Source: Chara braunii
Lineage: Eukaryota > Streptophyta > Charophyceae > Charales > Characeae
DNA length: 64,000 bases
Direction of reading: 5' to 3'
NCBI GenBank assembly: GCA_003427395.1
Contig: BFEA01000200.1
Span: forward strand, 1,159,528 to 1,223,527
Shown: piece by piece, positions 33,923-44,940 of the stretch
Layout of the letters: each line of letters opens with the position of its first letter
Position numbering within the stretch: position 1 is the first letter of the stretch
The notes under the pieces: model-generated
Seen by the model: only the letters and a program-made list of their open reading frames with translations
Told to the model about the DNA's origin: nothing
The model's database searches: none
Position numbers and translations under genes: made by a program

Positions 33923-34620
33923 TTTTCAACAGCCACCTTGAATCCAGCGTCCTTTAGTGTGTGCAAGGTCCACTCGATGTGTTGTACGTGCCCTTCGTAG
34001 GAATTCGAATACACAAGGATATTATCCATATAGACAATCACACAATAATTGATTATGCTCTGCGCCAGCCGTGTTTTTCGCTCAAAGTTCTGGAAGGCCA
34101 TGCTCGCACGTTGAAACGTGGCTAGGGCGTTGCAAATCCCCATTGGGCATCAAACCCATTGCCAAGTCCCTTCGAAAAGAATGAAAGCCGTTTTCGAGGG
34201 ATCCTCTTTTCGAACAAGAAGGTTGTGGAATCCAAGGCGAACATTAAACTTGCTAAAATATCGAGTACTACCAATAGCATCCAACAACTCATCGATCCGG
34301 GGAAGAGGATACACATCCTTAATTGTGACGTCATTCAACTTTCGGTAATCGATGTATATGTGAATTCCTCCCGCCTTTTTTGGCACAATCACCACCAAAA
34401 ACGACTATGGTCCGATGGTGGGTTCGATCCATCCATTAACTTCAAACTCCTTTATCCTCTGGAATGCGGCCGATCTTTGGGCCGGCGAATACCGATAGGG
34501 AGTGCAGCTAATCGGTGGATGATCCCCCGTAAGGATCGCATGCTCAATCACATTGGATAATCCAATATCGTTATCATGCACACTCAACACCTCAACATAC
34601 CCATGCAAGACATTAATCAA
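33916..34620 (-). pseudogene. Ty3/gypsy reverse transcriptase with damaged active site
   Basis: Minus strand, one main frame with stops. Motifs in order: PYRYSPAQRSAAFQRIKEFEVNGWIEP; a TAG stop (34405-34407) where most gypsy elements have Trp; GGIHIYIDYRKLND; YPLPRIDELLD; FSKFNVRLGFH (motif A Asp replaced by Asn, codon at 34243-34245); CNALATFQR; VIVYMDNILVYS (YxDD changed to YMDN, Asn codon at 34021-34023). The family is unmistakable, but two of the three catalytic Asp residues are Asn, each one G-to-A change on the sense strand. Confidence 0.9.
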
Positions 34621-35464
34621 GGATCTTCAGATCTCTCGGGGGACATGATCGGGTATTGTGATCACGGGGCGATAAGAGATGTCAAGTGGCGTATCAATCC
34701 AATCCATCCTCCGAGATTGTCTGTCGTCCACTCTGGAGAATATGGAGCTACTGGTCCGGGCCTAGAATACGGTGGCAATCATCTATGATTCGGCAGGACT
34801 AATCATCTCAGTTTCCTTAATTTCGGCATCGGTTTTTGAGTCAGTGGTGATTTCTGCTACTTCCGATCCTATTAACTCAACCATTTCTTGCATAAGATCC
34901 GGAACATCATCTATCGGGGCTTTTGCTTCTTGCTTAATTAGGGCGATCATAGCACCTTGAGTGGGCAACGATCTGGATGGAGAGACGGAAAGATCCAGCT
35001 ACTAATTTATCTGTTGATATCTAGCTCGGAGTGAAAGCGCGCCCTCGTATGGTTAGGTGCGAGGGGGTTCCAAGAAATCGGCCACACCTGAAATCTGCAA
35101 GATTGGATCCCCCAGAAATGACGTGGCGGGAATCCGCGTTTCTGTTGATGCGAGAAGAAATGCAAATAGGATATGGTTAGGTTCGCCGCTTCCTGAGCTC
35201 AGATCACATATTCACGCTGTTGCTGGGATCATTCGAAATTCTTCTTTAGTTTCGTGACCGAACATTTCAATTAATTGTTCTCATTCTTTTTCGCTAGGCA
35301 TGTAGTTCATCTCATCCTCATAATCGCGTTCGTCGTACTCATCATCACCATCAGGGTGTTGCTCCTCATAATTGTTCGGGGGAGAATCTTCCGGGCTTAG
35401 GACCTGGACCATTCCTATCCAGACAATGCTAGGGTTCTTTCTCGGCGATCGAGTGGAAACCCGT
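34621..35464 (-). pseudogene. N-terminal pol remnant of element C; gag missing
   Basis: One minus-strand frame with several stops reads an acidic spacer (DGDDEYDERDYEDEMNYMPSEKE), EQLIEMFGHETKEEF, and a Glu/Ile-rich stretch (DLMQEMVELIGSEVAEI) before the RT. No retroviral protease DTG/DSG motif or zinc knuckle is seen. Only about 850 bp separate the LTR end from the RT, too little for a normal gag plus protease, so most of gag appears deleted. Confidence 0.5.
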
Positions 35465-37320
35465 TGTCGGGCGCGGCGATCCCACACCCAGACGTGAAGC
35501 ATTTTCAGTGTCAGACCTCACGGTCGCATCATGCAGGAGTTTTAGAAGCGTTTCAACGAAAGACCAACTCCGACCGTGCGCGCCAACTATACCTCTCGCG
35601 GCCCCTGCGACAGGACAGAGGTTCCGCGACGTACAACTCACCTCCACCTTCGGGAGTTGTCACCATCCCTTAGGTGAGCATATCCCTGCTGAGCTACTGA
35701 CTCACATGCGAAGGTTTTTACTTGCAATCGCATAGGTAAGTCAGTCGAGGGCGTTTGCTTGATCGTCGTAGCATAGGCATACGAGCGGTTGAACGCCTAA
35801 GACTGACCCGTATACGCGTCGGGCATCGGGGCGCTGATCTCCCGGACCGACATACAATTCAGGTCGACTCGACTGACGAACGTTCGCTCATACTATGCTT
35901 TGACTATAATTAGTTTCAATAGGTGTGACAACAACCTAGCCACTCTTCGGAACACGATCCCCTAAGTACTTGAATTATCAGGGGTTGTGCATAAAATGTA
36001 TACCCATCCTACCCAGTGATTAAATTTATTCAACATATCTCTCAATGAAAACTCTTTGTCAAACCACACATATATAGGAAATGAAATAAGACTGAGTAAT
36101 TAGGCAAGGAAATGTCATATACACTTAACGCATTCACATGAACAGTCTGAATTCATCAGGAAAAACATAGGTATTGACATTTCAAACATGTATGGATGAA
36201 ATGAATATGAAATGAATAAGGTTTTTAGCCTTTGCAATGATCCTAATCTGCTTAACAATTAGGGAAAACACAAGGCTGGGTACTTAAACCAAGTGTATAA
36301 AAGTCGCGAGTTGACGAAATGTCTAGATCAAGGTCCAGGACAGTGCAAGTTTCTCAATGGGTTGTAGTGAATAGAACGTGGTTGGTAGTTTTACTGACCT
36401 GCAAACAAATCCAAATGCATTACACAATTCTAAAAGAGTCAACCATTTATTCACTTTTACCCACATTACACTTACACATCCAACCTTTCAGTAAGTTATC
36501 CCTCTTTCGACTTAGTCATTCATTAAAATCTAACTTCAGTCATTTCAAGGACCCCTTTTGACCAAACATAGACCTTTTAGACAATGACCCGAAAATCAAA
36601 AATGCCTTTCATAGCAAAGGGCGATGCAAAGTGTGGGTGTCGAGGATGAGTGAGGGTTGAGTTGGCTAACCAACCTATTACCATAAGGCAACAACATGTA
36701 GTCTTGTATAGACTCATTACGAGTCCTCTTGGTTAAGACGACTTGCAATCACACACAGGTCAACATGGTCTCAACACCTATTTGCCATCGACATGACCCT
36801 ATCTGAAGTTCAATATAGTGAACTTCATTTTAGTGGAGAATAATACTACATCGACATAACTCCCTCTAGGCAGTCTCTCCAACTTCTTATCAGATCGGTT
36901 TCTAGAGATAGTAATCTAAAGGAAGAAAAATATAGAGCTAACATCGCCAAACTTTCCCCTTCAGACATACACAGACAAAATGTCTTCAACCTCATACGGA
37001 GTAGAATCATAAGATTTGACATCAATCACTAGGTTAAGGTAGCAGGACAGGTCACACGTGGCCACATTCTTTCTACCTCCACATCACTAAAATCAGAAAA
37101 TAGATATTGTCAACTCGTTAGTTTTTTGTGGGATCTTCATAAGTCAACAGAAAAATTCCCACGAGAAATGAAAGTTGAAAAAATATTCCATAAAAAAAAA
37201 TCCTTCATATTTATAAATTATCATTCCAATGTTCGTCCAATTCTAAAATTTCCAGTTCTATTTGATAAGTTCCCGTCTAAATATAAGTTTTCCCTTCCAA
37301 CTACATCTATTTGTTCAAGA

Positions 37321-37491
37321 TGGAATGAAAGTCTGGACGAGTTTATGAAATGTTTCAATTAAATTTTCATTCTAGTACAACAAATACCTTATAATTTAGA
37401 TTGGATTAACCTATTTATGATTGAAAATACTTACTTAGAATGACAGTCCAATTAAAATATTTCATGAACTCATCCAGACTTTCATTCCACC
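37321..37491. repeat. Inverted repeat of about 40-bp arms
   Basis: 'ggaatgaaagtctggacgag' with 'tttatgaaatgtttcaatt' at 37322-37361 is matched in reverse by 'atttcatgaactcatccaga' and 'ctttcattcca' at 37460-37490. The spacer is about 90 bp. MITE-like or a hairpin. Confidence 0.75.
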
Positions 37492-37723
37492 TCTAGCATG
37501 CAGTCCAAATAAGAAGGGATACCCTATTCTTGGAATGAAAGTTTGCAACTAAGATGAAAATTTTTAAAATTGGAATGACATTTTTTAAGATGGAATGAAA
37601 ATTTAGAATTTAGATTGTAATTTTACTATAGAATGATTATTTAATTCTGGGAATTTTTTTCGTTGGAGTTGTCATAGAAGGGTAGATCACACGGGATCCT
37701 CATCTTATTGGGTGTCTGGTCGT

Positions 37724-37967
37724 GATAGGGCAGACCTTATGGTGCATAGTTTCTCCTATCGCTGTTTGATGTCGAAGCACAACTGGCGGGCAATAAGGCA
37801 GGATTCTCGGAGTCTTGCTTCTCTTATCACCACCTCCCTTACTCGTGCCAACTTATTGCGATAGGGCAGACCTTGTAGGACCTCGCTCCTCCTATCGCTT
37901 ACTTGCATTGACGCACGGCTGGATGGTAATAAGACTGGCTTCTTGGAGCCTCGCTTCCCTTATCACC
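37724..37967 (-). ncRNA. Hairpin array 2 in LTR C (four units; a fifth lies after element A)
   Basis: Units of about 67-70 bp each have an outer stem around a shared core with 'gca g..c' and 'ctcgct'. Stems on the + strand: GATAGG/CCTATC (37724-37760), GGCAATAAG/CTTATCACC (37789-37831), GCGATAGG/CCTATCGC (37858-37898), GGTAATAAG/CTTATCACC (37925-37967), and GGCAATAGG/CCTATCACC at 59964-60006. Read on the minus (LTR sense) strand nearly every position pairs if G-U is allowed, and GATAGG/CCTATC alternates with AATAAG/CTTATT, a compensatory pattern. A structured RNA or DNA role is inferred. Confidence 0.6.
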
Positions 37968-37986
37968 ATCCCTTTCCCTTAGCCAT

Positions 37987-38499
37987 TGTCGCCGCGAATA
38001 CCCTTACAAGGGTATCCGCCCTGGTTTTTGCAAGTGACAGGAAATAGTTTTGGTTTAAAGTCTAAGTATACCACACGAGGCGCGGCCGCGTCTGTGTGGT
38101 TACGATGGCCGGATGGTTGGCTAGAGTAGAGAGTGCGTGGGCGCGCAGGGGTTTAAGGCGCGCGGGGTTTCTTTCCTTGTCGTTGATTATAAAGCCGGCG
38201 CGGACGCCGGTCGGTTTAACTTTGTTTTATTTTTATTTATTTATTTTTGATTAAGCAGGGTTTAAGGATATTTTCTTTTGATTGGTATGTTCGACCGAGG
38301 CGAGCGCGCGTACGAGGACGACGACGTCGGCAGCGACGGTGCGACCTTGCGCGGTAAATGGGGCAGCGTAGGATGGCGCGCAGGGGTGGCTACGGCACGG
38401 TTTGGGTAGGCCGGCGTGGATACTCAGCGGTCGAGGGTTTGGTTGCAGACAGAGATGATGCCCAAACCGTTTTTTTTGGCCTAGGCACTGCGCCCGACA
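37987..38499 (+). repeat. 5' LTR of element A (short form)
   Basis: TGTCG...CGACA ends. Over about 505 bp it matches the first part of the 3' LTR at 52416 at roughly 94-95% in the stretches I compared. The match stops at 'cactgcgcc', after which this LTR goes directly to its terminal 'cgaca' while the 3' LTR continues for 7 kb. It contains a palindrome ATACCCTT-ac-AAGGGTAT near its start and a TATA box. Confidence 0.85.
38188..38194 (+). promoter_or_regulatory. LTR TATA box
   Basis: TATAAAG in 'ttgattataaagccggcgc'. The same box is at 52617-52623 in the 3' LTR, so transcription would start about 200-230 bp into the LTR. Confidence 0.55.
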
Positions 38500-38501
38500 T
38501 G

Positions 38502-38520
38502 TGGCGCCGTTGCCGGGGAT
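38502..38520 (+). promoter_or_regulatory. Primer-binding site for tRNA-Asp
   Basis: TGGCGCCGTTGCCGGGGAT directly follows the 5' LTR and is complementary to the 3' end of plant cytosolic tRNA-Asp, the primer used by several plant Ty3/gypsy lineages. This fixes the element's orientation as plus. Confidence 0.85.
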
Positions 38521-39585
38521 AACGGTTGCCTACCGTTGTCCCTGGTGGAACGACACCCGGGTAGATTGAGAGAAAATCAGGCATGTATGAGAAGTTTAAG
38601 ATTTTGTGAGATAGATTGCGGAGAGTTTGTACAATTGTTTAGGTAAAGGGTTATGAAGATTTCGACTTTCTGTCTTCGATTTGGCGGAAGGGTCAGTTAG
38701 ACGGGTGGTGCAATGAGATTGCTAAAAAAGGAGGAACGGACTCTAGTTAGATGAGCCTAGAGTCCAGAAGTGAGACGCGTGGTAGTAATTGACTAGGCTC
38801 GGGCCGTGCCAAGATTGTGTAAGGGAGTCCGGTAAGTATTTAGTAAGTCGGATTGTTGAGTAGGGTGATATTATTCTCTCCTTGTTTGTATAACGGGCAG
38901 ATCGAGCGAGACGATGCGTTTGGTGGAATATGAGTGACAGGGGAGTGATAAGCGTGCTGACTATATGCGGATGCAGTCTGCTTACGACCGTCAAGTTGAT
39001 AGTTGATGGGATGGGACGATGCCTTGCCCTAGTGGCATGGCTAAGGAAAGGTGAAGCAACATCGATAAGGCCAAGCACGTTTATCAGAGGATATGGCCGT
39101 ATGAGGTACCTGTTATGGCCGTAAGGGTCTTTACAATAGCATGGTATGTCTGCCTTTGCGTGAGGCCAACGCTAAGTAATTGATCCTAGAGGCAGTTGGA
39201 ATGGTAGTGGGTGGGGTCTAACGTTTAGATTATTCTGCTAACTCCTAAGTTAGACCCTTGCTTGAACCTTTCCAGGTTAGGACCATTCGTTTCGGGTGCT
39301 AAGGACTTGAGATGAAAGTCTTGAGGGCGTTCCCTTAAGTTATATATTGTAAGTCTAGTCTATGTCTATTTACGTAAGGGATACCTCTTTCAGAAGTACT
39401 CCATGGGGGCTATTTATCTGATTCACATTGGGATTTTATCAGTCTGTGAGAATTTATATGAATGTTTCCAGTCCAACCTTTGACTCGTGTTTGGCCATTT
39501 AGCTTGTACGTTTGGGACACTCTTCCGAGAAGGGTAGGGATTGTTAGTTTAATAACGAAAGGCGCGTGCTGGACGTTTGTTTGTG
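38521..39585 (+). other. Untranslated leader of element A
   Basis: About 1 kb between the PBS and the first coding signal. No credible ORF or motif. Confidence 0.5.
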
Positions 39586-40296
39586 ATGGGCAGGACCCAG
39601 ACAAAGCAAAGGCAGCTCAAGATGCCTTATGCACGAGAAGACCCACGTATGCTCGTGCCGGTTGAGAAAGAGGGAGGGCTCGAGGTGTCTTTGCCCAGGC
39701 GGGTCAGAGCAGGAAATTACTTCTCTTCATGGTGGGGCATGCTGATGAGCACGAACATCTTTGTCTGGAACGAGTCTGGGTTCGATGATGAGCAGGAATG
39801 CGCAATTATAAGGGTGACCCTGTACGCCTCTACCACCTTTTGGATCGAGCATGGGATAGAGTTTGCGCTTGGGCATGGGAGCCTGCTTGCTAAGCCTTTG
39901 AGGGTAGCCGAGGCGGCCGCAGCTAAATGGGCAAGGGGAGTGTCCCGTGATGGGGAAGAGCGAGTACTAACCCGCTTAAGGGTCGAGCGCGCTTGAGAGT
40001 TTGGGCTTCCATCTGCTCCACTGCGAGTAATCCTGCCTGAGTTTCTGATAGAGAAGAGTTTTGGTGGGCAGGCGAAGGTAGAGCCGGCAGCCAAGGCTGC
40101 TTTGAGGGCGCGAGACTGGGAGTACGGACGTTATACATGTGAACTGATATATGGCCTGTACTTAGACCCGAAATTCTCACCTTCCAGTCAATGGCTCAGG
40201 AACACGGCCAATACACTGCACGTATACGTCTCGTTTTATGATCCGAATGAAGAAAATGTAGACTGGGAGGAGATTCGGGCAGCAGTGGGCCGATAG
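39586..40296 (+). pseudogene. Gag-like ORF, first part, one nonsense codon
   Basis: Open from the ATG at 39586 to the stop at 40294-40296, except for one TGA at 39994-39996. The product (about 236 residues) is rich in aromatic and charged residues with segments such as VRAGNYFSSWWGMLMST, FWIEHGIEFALGHGSLL and YGRYTCELIYGLYLDPKFSP. No zinc knuckle, protease or other catalytic motif. Its position after PBS and leader and before a second gag-like ORF suggests a structural protein, but I recognise no named family. Frame and amino-acid composition look genuinely coding. Confidence 0.55.
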
Positions 40297-40538
40297 GGGA
40301 TGCCGTCCTTTTCTACTAAATGCGTTTCTTTTGACTTAGCCGGAGTCATCTCTCTGCCCATTATCATAGTTATGAAGGTAAGCGTCAGGGTAACTAGGGG
40401 TTGAGGCCTGATCGCATGAGTAAAGGGGTAGATAGCGTGATTTAAGTGTTAGCCGTTTGCCCTTGTCTGCCTGAGCTTACTTAAGTCTCTGTTTGATGAT
40501 CTATTGCCCGCTTTGCGTATCAGACGGCCATCAGCATC

Positions 40539-40829
40539 ATGGCGGAGAAAAGCAGCTTCGCCAAGATCCTGCATTGGAGGAATTCGTGTCAGATGAAGGT
40601 GTTGTTGTGCGAGGCACTGCAAGAGTCAATGTCGCCAGACCTCCGTGCTTTGTTGTTCCAAGGAAGGAACTTGTCTGACTTCCTACATGACTTTAAGGGT
40701 TTCAGCCTTATGAAGGAGTGGGACGAGAGGGCGATGAGGTGCATGTTCCCGCTGTTTGTTTGTGAAAGACTAAGTGAGGAGGTATATACCCTCAAGCAGG
40801 AGTCAAAAACGTGGGATGAATTGGTGCGT
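40539..40829 (+). pseudogene. Gag-like ORF, second part, 5' segment (interrupted by solo LTR B)
   Basis: Starts at the ATG at 40539 and encodes about 97 residues: a helical, capsid-like stretch with AEKSSFAKILHW, LLFQGRNLSDFLHDF and KEWDERAMRCMFPLFV, ending ESKTWDELVR. The frame is cut by the solo LTR at 40830. With one copy of the short target duplication removed, it continues in frame at about 48772 into the coiled-coil and RG-rich segment. Confidence 0.65.
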
Positions 40830-43800
40830 TGTCGCGCGCATCGGTCCGGCACCGCACGTTGCGGCGTGGGACCCTCTCGGCCGCGTTACGCAGGAGTTGG
40901 ACCTACCTCGTCACGAACACGCAGATGGAGCTTCCTTAGGCCGCTCCGGACGAGTGCGCCAACCATACCTCTCGCGAGCCCCTACGACAGGATAGGGCCT
41001 ACGCGAGGCACAACTTACCTCCACCTTACGGGAGTTGTCACCTCCCTTCGGTGGGCGTATCCCCCCCGAGCTACCAGTCCACAGTACGAAAGATACTCAG
41101 TTGTGATCGCAGAGGTGGGCCAGCCGAGGGCGTTTCTCGTTCGCTGTAGCATAGGGGGTACGCGCGGTAATACGCCTATCGGACCCGCACACGAACCGAC
41201 ATCTTGGGGGGCTGAAGTCCCAGGCGCGGCTCGTCGCCGGTCGACTAGGACGCATCCTACACACCACGGGCACACCACTCTACGAACACAAAAATAAAAC
41301 ACACACACACGAAACGACACCACACGAACAACGCGACACAAAACAACGCGGCAATGCTCCTAGCCCCTCGGTAGCCATCCCATAACTTTTCGATACGAAA
41401 ATCAAATGGGCGTCACGCGCGAGACCTGATATAAAAATCGCGCGGACGCAGGGCTAACTCATACCGACTCGCAATGCAAGCGTACGCACGCGGTCGCAAT
41501 GATTGCGTACCATGTAGTACCCATACTCACGCGGTCCTCGTTAATCTCGAGGGTCGCATTCGACACTCAAGTATCGGCTGACACGCGCCTAGAGGGTTAA
41601 TCTCTGGACGCTGGACAACCGCCATGCGCGGTTGGAGACCACACACCCTCTTTTGCACCCCTTATGCAGAGCGGGTGGTACACAGACCCATGCCTGTGGT
41701 GGTAGTCGTCTCTTGCGGCCCTAGGGGTGAGTCCTCCCCGGGGCCTGGGCGAAAGTCAAGGGGTTTGACTTTGACGGCTGCCACGGACTACAACGTCCAA
41801 CCATACAAATCTCTAAGAAGCAACAGGACTCNCACGAATCNAAGAAGAGGGGATAGGGCAAAGGTCCCCTGGCTTTTAAAACAAAAAAACTCATGGCCTT
41901 GGGACACACTTCCCCTCTATGGGCGGTGTCGGCGGCCTACAATAATCCCAACGCTGCGCCTACGCGTGAGCCCGGCGATCCCATAACTTTTAGATGCTGG
42001 GGCGATGAGACGTCGCACGCAGGGCCCTGATATAAAACTGTGCGGCTGCAGGCTAATCCTATGCCAACCACTGATGCCAATCATACGTGGTAACCGCGGC
42101 TCCGGCCTTGCGATATTGAATGGCTGAAGGAACTCATCGCGAGGGGCTATTGAACGGCTGAAGGACACGCCGTTCGGCCCTCGCGACATTTCCGCCCTTC
42201 AGGCGGAGTGTCCCGTCAGCCAAAGTAAGCAGGCCCTATGCAAGCGGAGACTCCTCCCCTTCAGGGCCTGGGGCTTGGGATGTCCTGGACAGGGACCTTG
42301 AATCTCGGTCCAGGACCAACGTCCGACCAAGAAAGCCCCAAGACGCAAATAGGCAGAGGGGAGGGTCTTCCCTGTCTCTCAATCCCAACTCTCACGTGGT
42401 TGTTAACATGGCCTCTTAGGCCTCCCGAACACTCATCATTCGTATATCCCCGTATACATGCGAAAGGGGGATAGAGTTATGACGATCACTTCTCACAGGC
42501 ACAGTGGGACTCCTCACAACCATGCATGTGTATATGGAATCGCAGGCAGTCCAAATCCAAAATATGAGTCACATGACATACCTGCAACCACACAAAGAAT
42601 CAAGCAACAAAACACGCACTACACGGAGTCAACCCCAACCGTTCTCTATGCTCATACCCCTTCGCTTTAGCCATGCAAGCCCCAACTGCCAGTCCAACCA
42701 ACCTCAATTAAATACTCAGTACCCTTTGTTAAATGACCATTCAATAAAAGTCCAGGTGAAACCCTTAACAAACAGTAAAAACCACCATGGCTAAAGCCTT
42801 TTAGGTTGAGTATGGGGAATGGATTGAAATTGAGTCGAAGACCGACGAATCGGCAACCGACCTGTTATTAGTGATAACAGAAGACGATCCTCCAGGGATC
42901 AAGTTTAATCTAGTCTTAATTTTGAATCGAACGATCAAGACAACCTGTAATACATGACAGACCAATCCCCAAGCTGAGATCATGAGCGTATGGAGAATAC
43001 AACTCCATAACATATTCTCACTCAAATCCTCCTAGCTAGCTAAGCCTAAATCTACCTCGAGGCGGTGCCCAAAGCAAAGGCAGACCCTGGTTGAATCTTC
43101 CCTATTCAGGGTGGATCGCAAGAATCGTCATCTGTCAAAATATAATCTAGCTCCTCTAAATCAAGAAAATTTCGGCAGTGCTTCTCGTAGGAAAAGTGTC
43201 TCTCCAAAATTTATATCAGCCCAAATATGAAAACAGAAATAATCTCAAACTCTGGAAAGCCAAATTCTATCTAACTCCCTGAATTAGTAGAAATTTGAAC
43301 AACACTCCCTTTAGAAAGGAAGACTTCCCAGATTTATACTAGGTCAGATATGAACTCACAAGGCAACTTGAGTTCAACTTAAACAAGTTTTGACTAACTC
43401 CTTAGTCTTGCAGAAATTTCGGCAACACTCCCCCTAGAAAAGTGTTTTCCCAAAATTCATACAAAGCCAAACTTAGAACCCGAGACTAACTCTGACATCC
43501 CAAAGCCCAATTTTGTCTAACTCTCTGAATTAGGAAAAATTTGGGCAGCATTCCCTTTAGAATATGAGGCTTTCCAGATTTTTACTAAGTCAGATATGAC
43601 GAAAGGATGAGCTAAACTTTGGCAAGTCAAAATTTATCTAACTCCTTGAATCTTTAGAAATTTCGGCAGCGCTTCCCGTAGGAAACGTAGCTTACCAGAA
43701 TTTATACAGGTCCAAGTATACTAACAAACCTCAGGAAATGCAAAAATCGGTCTAAGTAAAATAAAGTCAGCTCAGCAAATGCAGAAATTGACCTAACTCC

Positions 43801-43989
43801 TATCCCTCTAGCACGTGGCGAGCCTCTAAAGAAACTACCTGTCAACCTGAAACCCAGACCAAGTAGTAGTCTCACTCAGCCACACGCAGGCCAAACCACA
43901 AAGGTAAGTACTATCGTCATTCCCAAGTTCTTTCAGCAACCAATAGTTCATGCTTTCTCAGTGAGTTACCCCTTTATACACAACTTACA

Positions 43990-44940
43990 TAAGGCATAAG
44001 TCAGGGCACCTGAACTTACAGAGCGCGCCCAACTTAGCCAGGCCCAAAGTCAGAATACCTAAACTTATAGAGCGTTCTGACTTGGCCAAGTATACACAAA
44101 CAGAGGACACAACTACTTCTCTTCTTCTTTGGGCATGTGACTAGACCACTCTATTCGCCCTGAACTGTTTAAATAACCAAATTGTATATACCTCTCTGAA
44201 CTTAGTCTTCAAAGGGACCTAAGGCTGAGCCGCTCAACTTAGAACATTGCTCAGCCTGTCCACACTTACCTTCAATTATATTTATTAATTATACTTTCTT
44301 CAGTTGTGATAAACTATAGTCAGGCTACCTAAACTTATTTAGCGGTTTGACTAACCTGTTCTTAATAGCATAGTAGTATAATATAGCCAAGTTATATCCA
44401 TTGGGTTCCACCATGTGCGAGGCATTGGGTCAGACCACCTAAACTTATAGAGTGGTCTGATCCTCAGCTAGGTTCGTTTCTCTCTGGTCCAATCTGTGCT
44501 AGGCAGTGGAACAGGCTACCTAAACTTATAGAGCGGCTCATCCCTTGCCAAGATTATTCCCTCAAAACAAAACAGAAGAAGGGTTGAGCCACCTAAACTT
44601 ATAGAGCGGCTCATACCTCCTTGTTCAGAACCAAAGAAACCGAGAGAATCTCAAGTAAATGAGGCAACCCAAGGCACCTAAACTTATAGAGCGCCTTGGG
44701 TCCCTGAAAACCACTCACAGTCAAATCCCAACAAGTCAGAGCAGTCAGGACACCTAAACTTATAGAGCGTCCCGACCTTCCATGCAGTTCACAACACCAG
44801 GTCTCCCCAAACTTATGGGGACATCCCGGCCTCCAGAGCTTCAGGCTACCTAAACTTATAGAGCGGCCTGAAGCTCCATGCAAACCAAAAATAAACAGAG
44901 CGTCGGGCTTCCCCAAACTTAAGGGGACCTCCCAGCCTTA
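43990..44940 (-). ncRNA. Hairpin array 1 in solo LTR B (about 12 units)
   Basis: Each unit on the + strand has a constant middle 'acctaaacttatagagcg' between two arms that pair with each other but differ from unit to unit: AAGTCAGAA/TTCTGACTT (about 44046-44081), AGGCTGAGC/GCTCAGCCT (44222-44256), ACCCAAGGC/GCCTTGGGT (44665-44701), GAGCTTCAGGC/GCCTGAAGCTC (44837-44878). Two units use CCCCAAACTTA.GGGG. The constant middle with fully re-matched arms is a covariation pattern. Some units (near 44510 and 44585) are imperfect. Confidence 0.65.

Larger units (their letters stand above)
35465..37986 (-). repeat. LTR of gypsy element C, 3'-terminal part, interrupted by element A
   Basis: Begins (as + strand) TGTCGGGCGC at 35465. 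To about 35880 it matches the termini of the giant LTRs at 40830-41270 and, inverted, 59410-59952 (shared: 'gcaggagtt', 'gcgccaac.atacctctcgc', 'cctccacctt.cgggagttgtcacc', 'gagggcgttt'). It continues through AT-rich sequence to a hairpin array (37724-37967) that resumes after 59952. The 5' end of this LTR was not found. No clear PBS was identified next to 35465. Confidence 0.6.

Noticed and set aside
40378-40523. Intron between the two gag-like ORFs (AAG|GTAAGC to GTATCAG)
   Set aside because: The sites look good, but the first ORF ends at 40296 before the donor, so splicing would not join the two frames.
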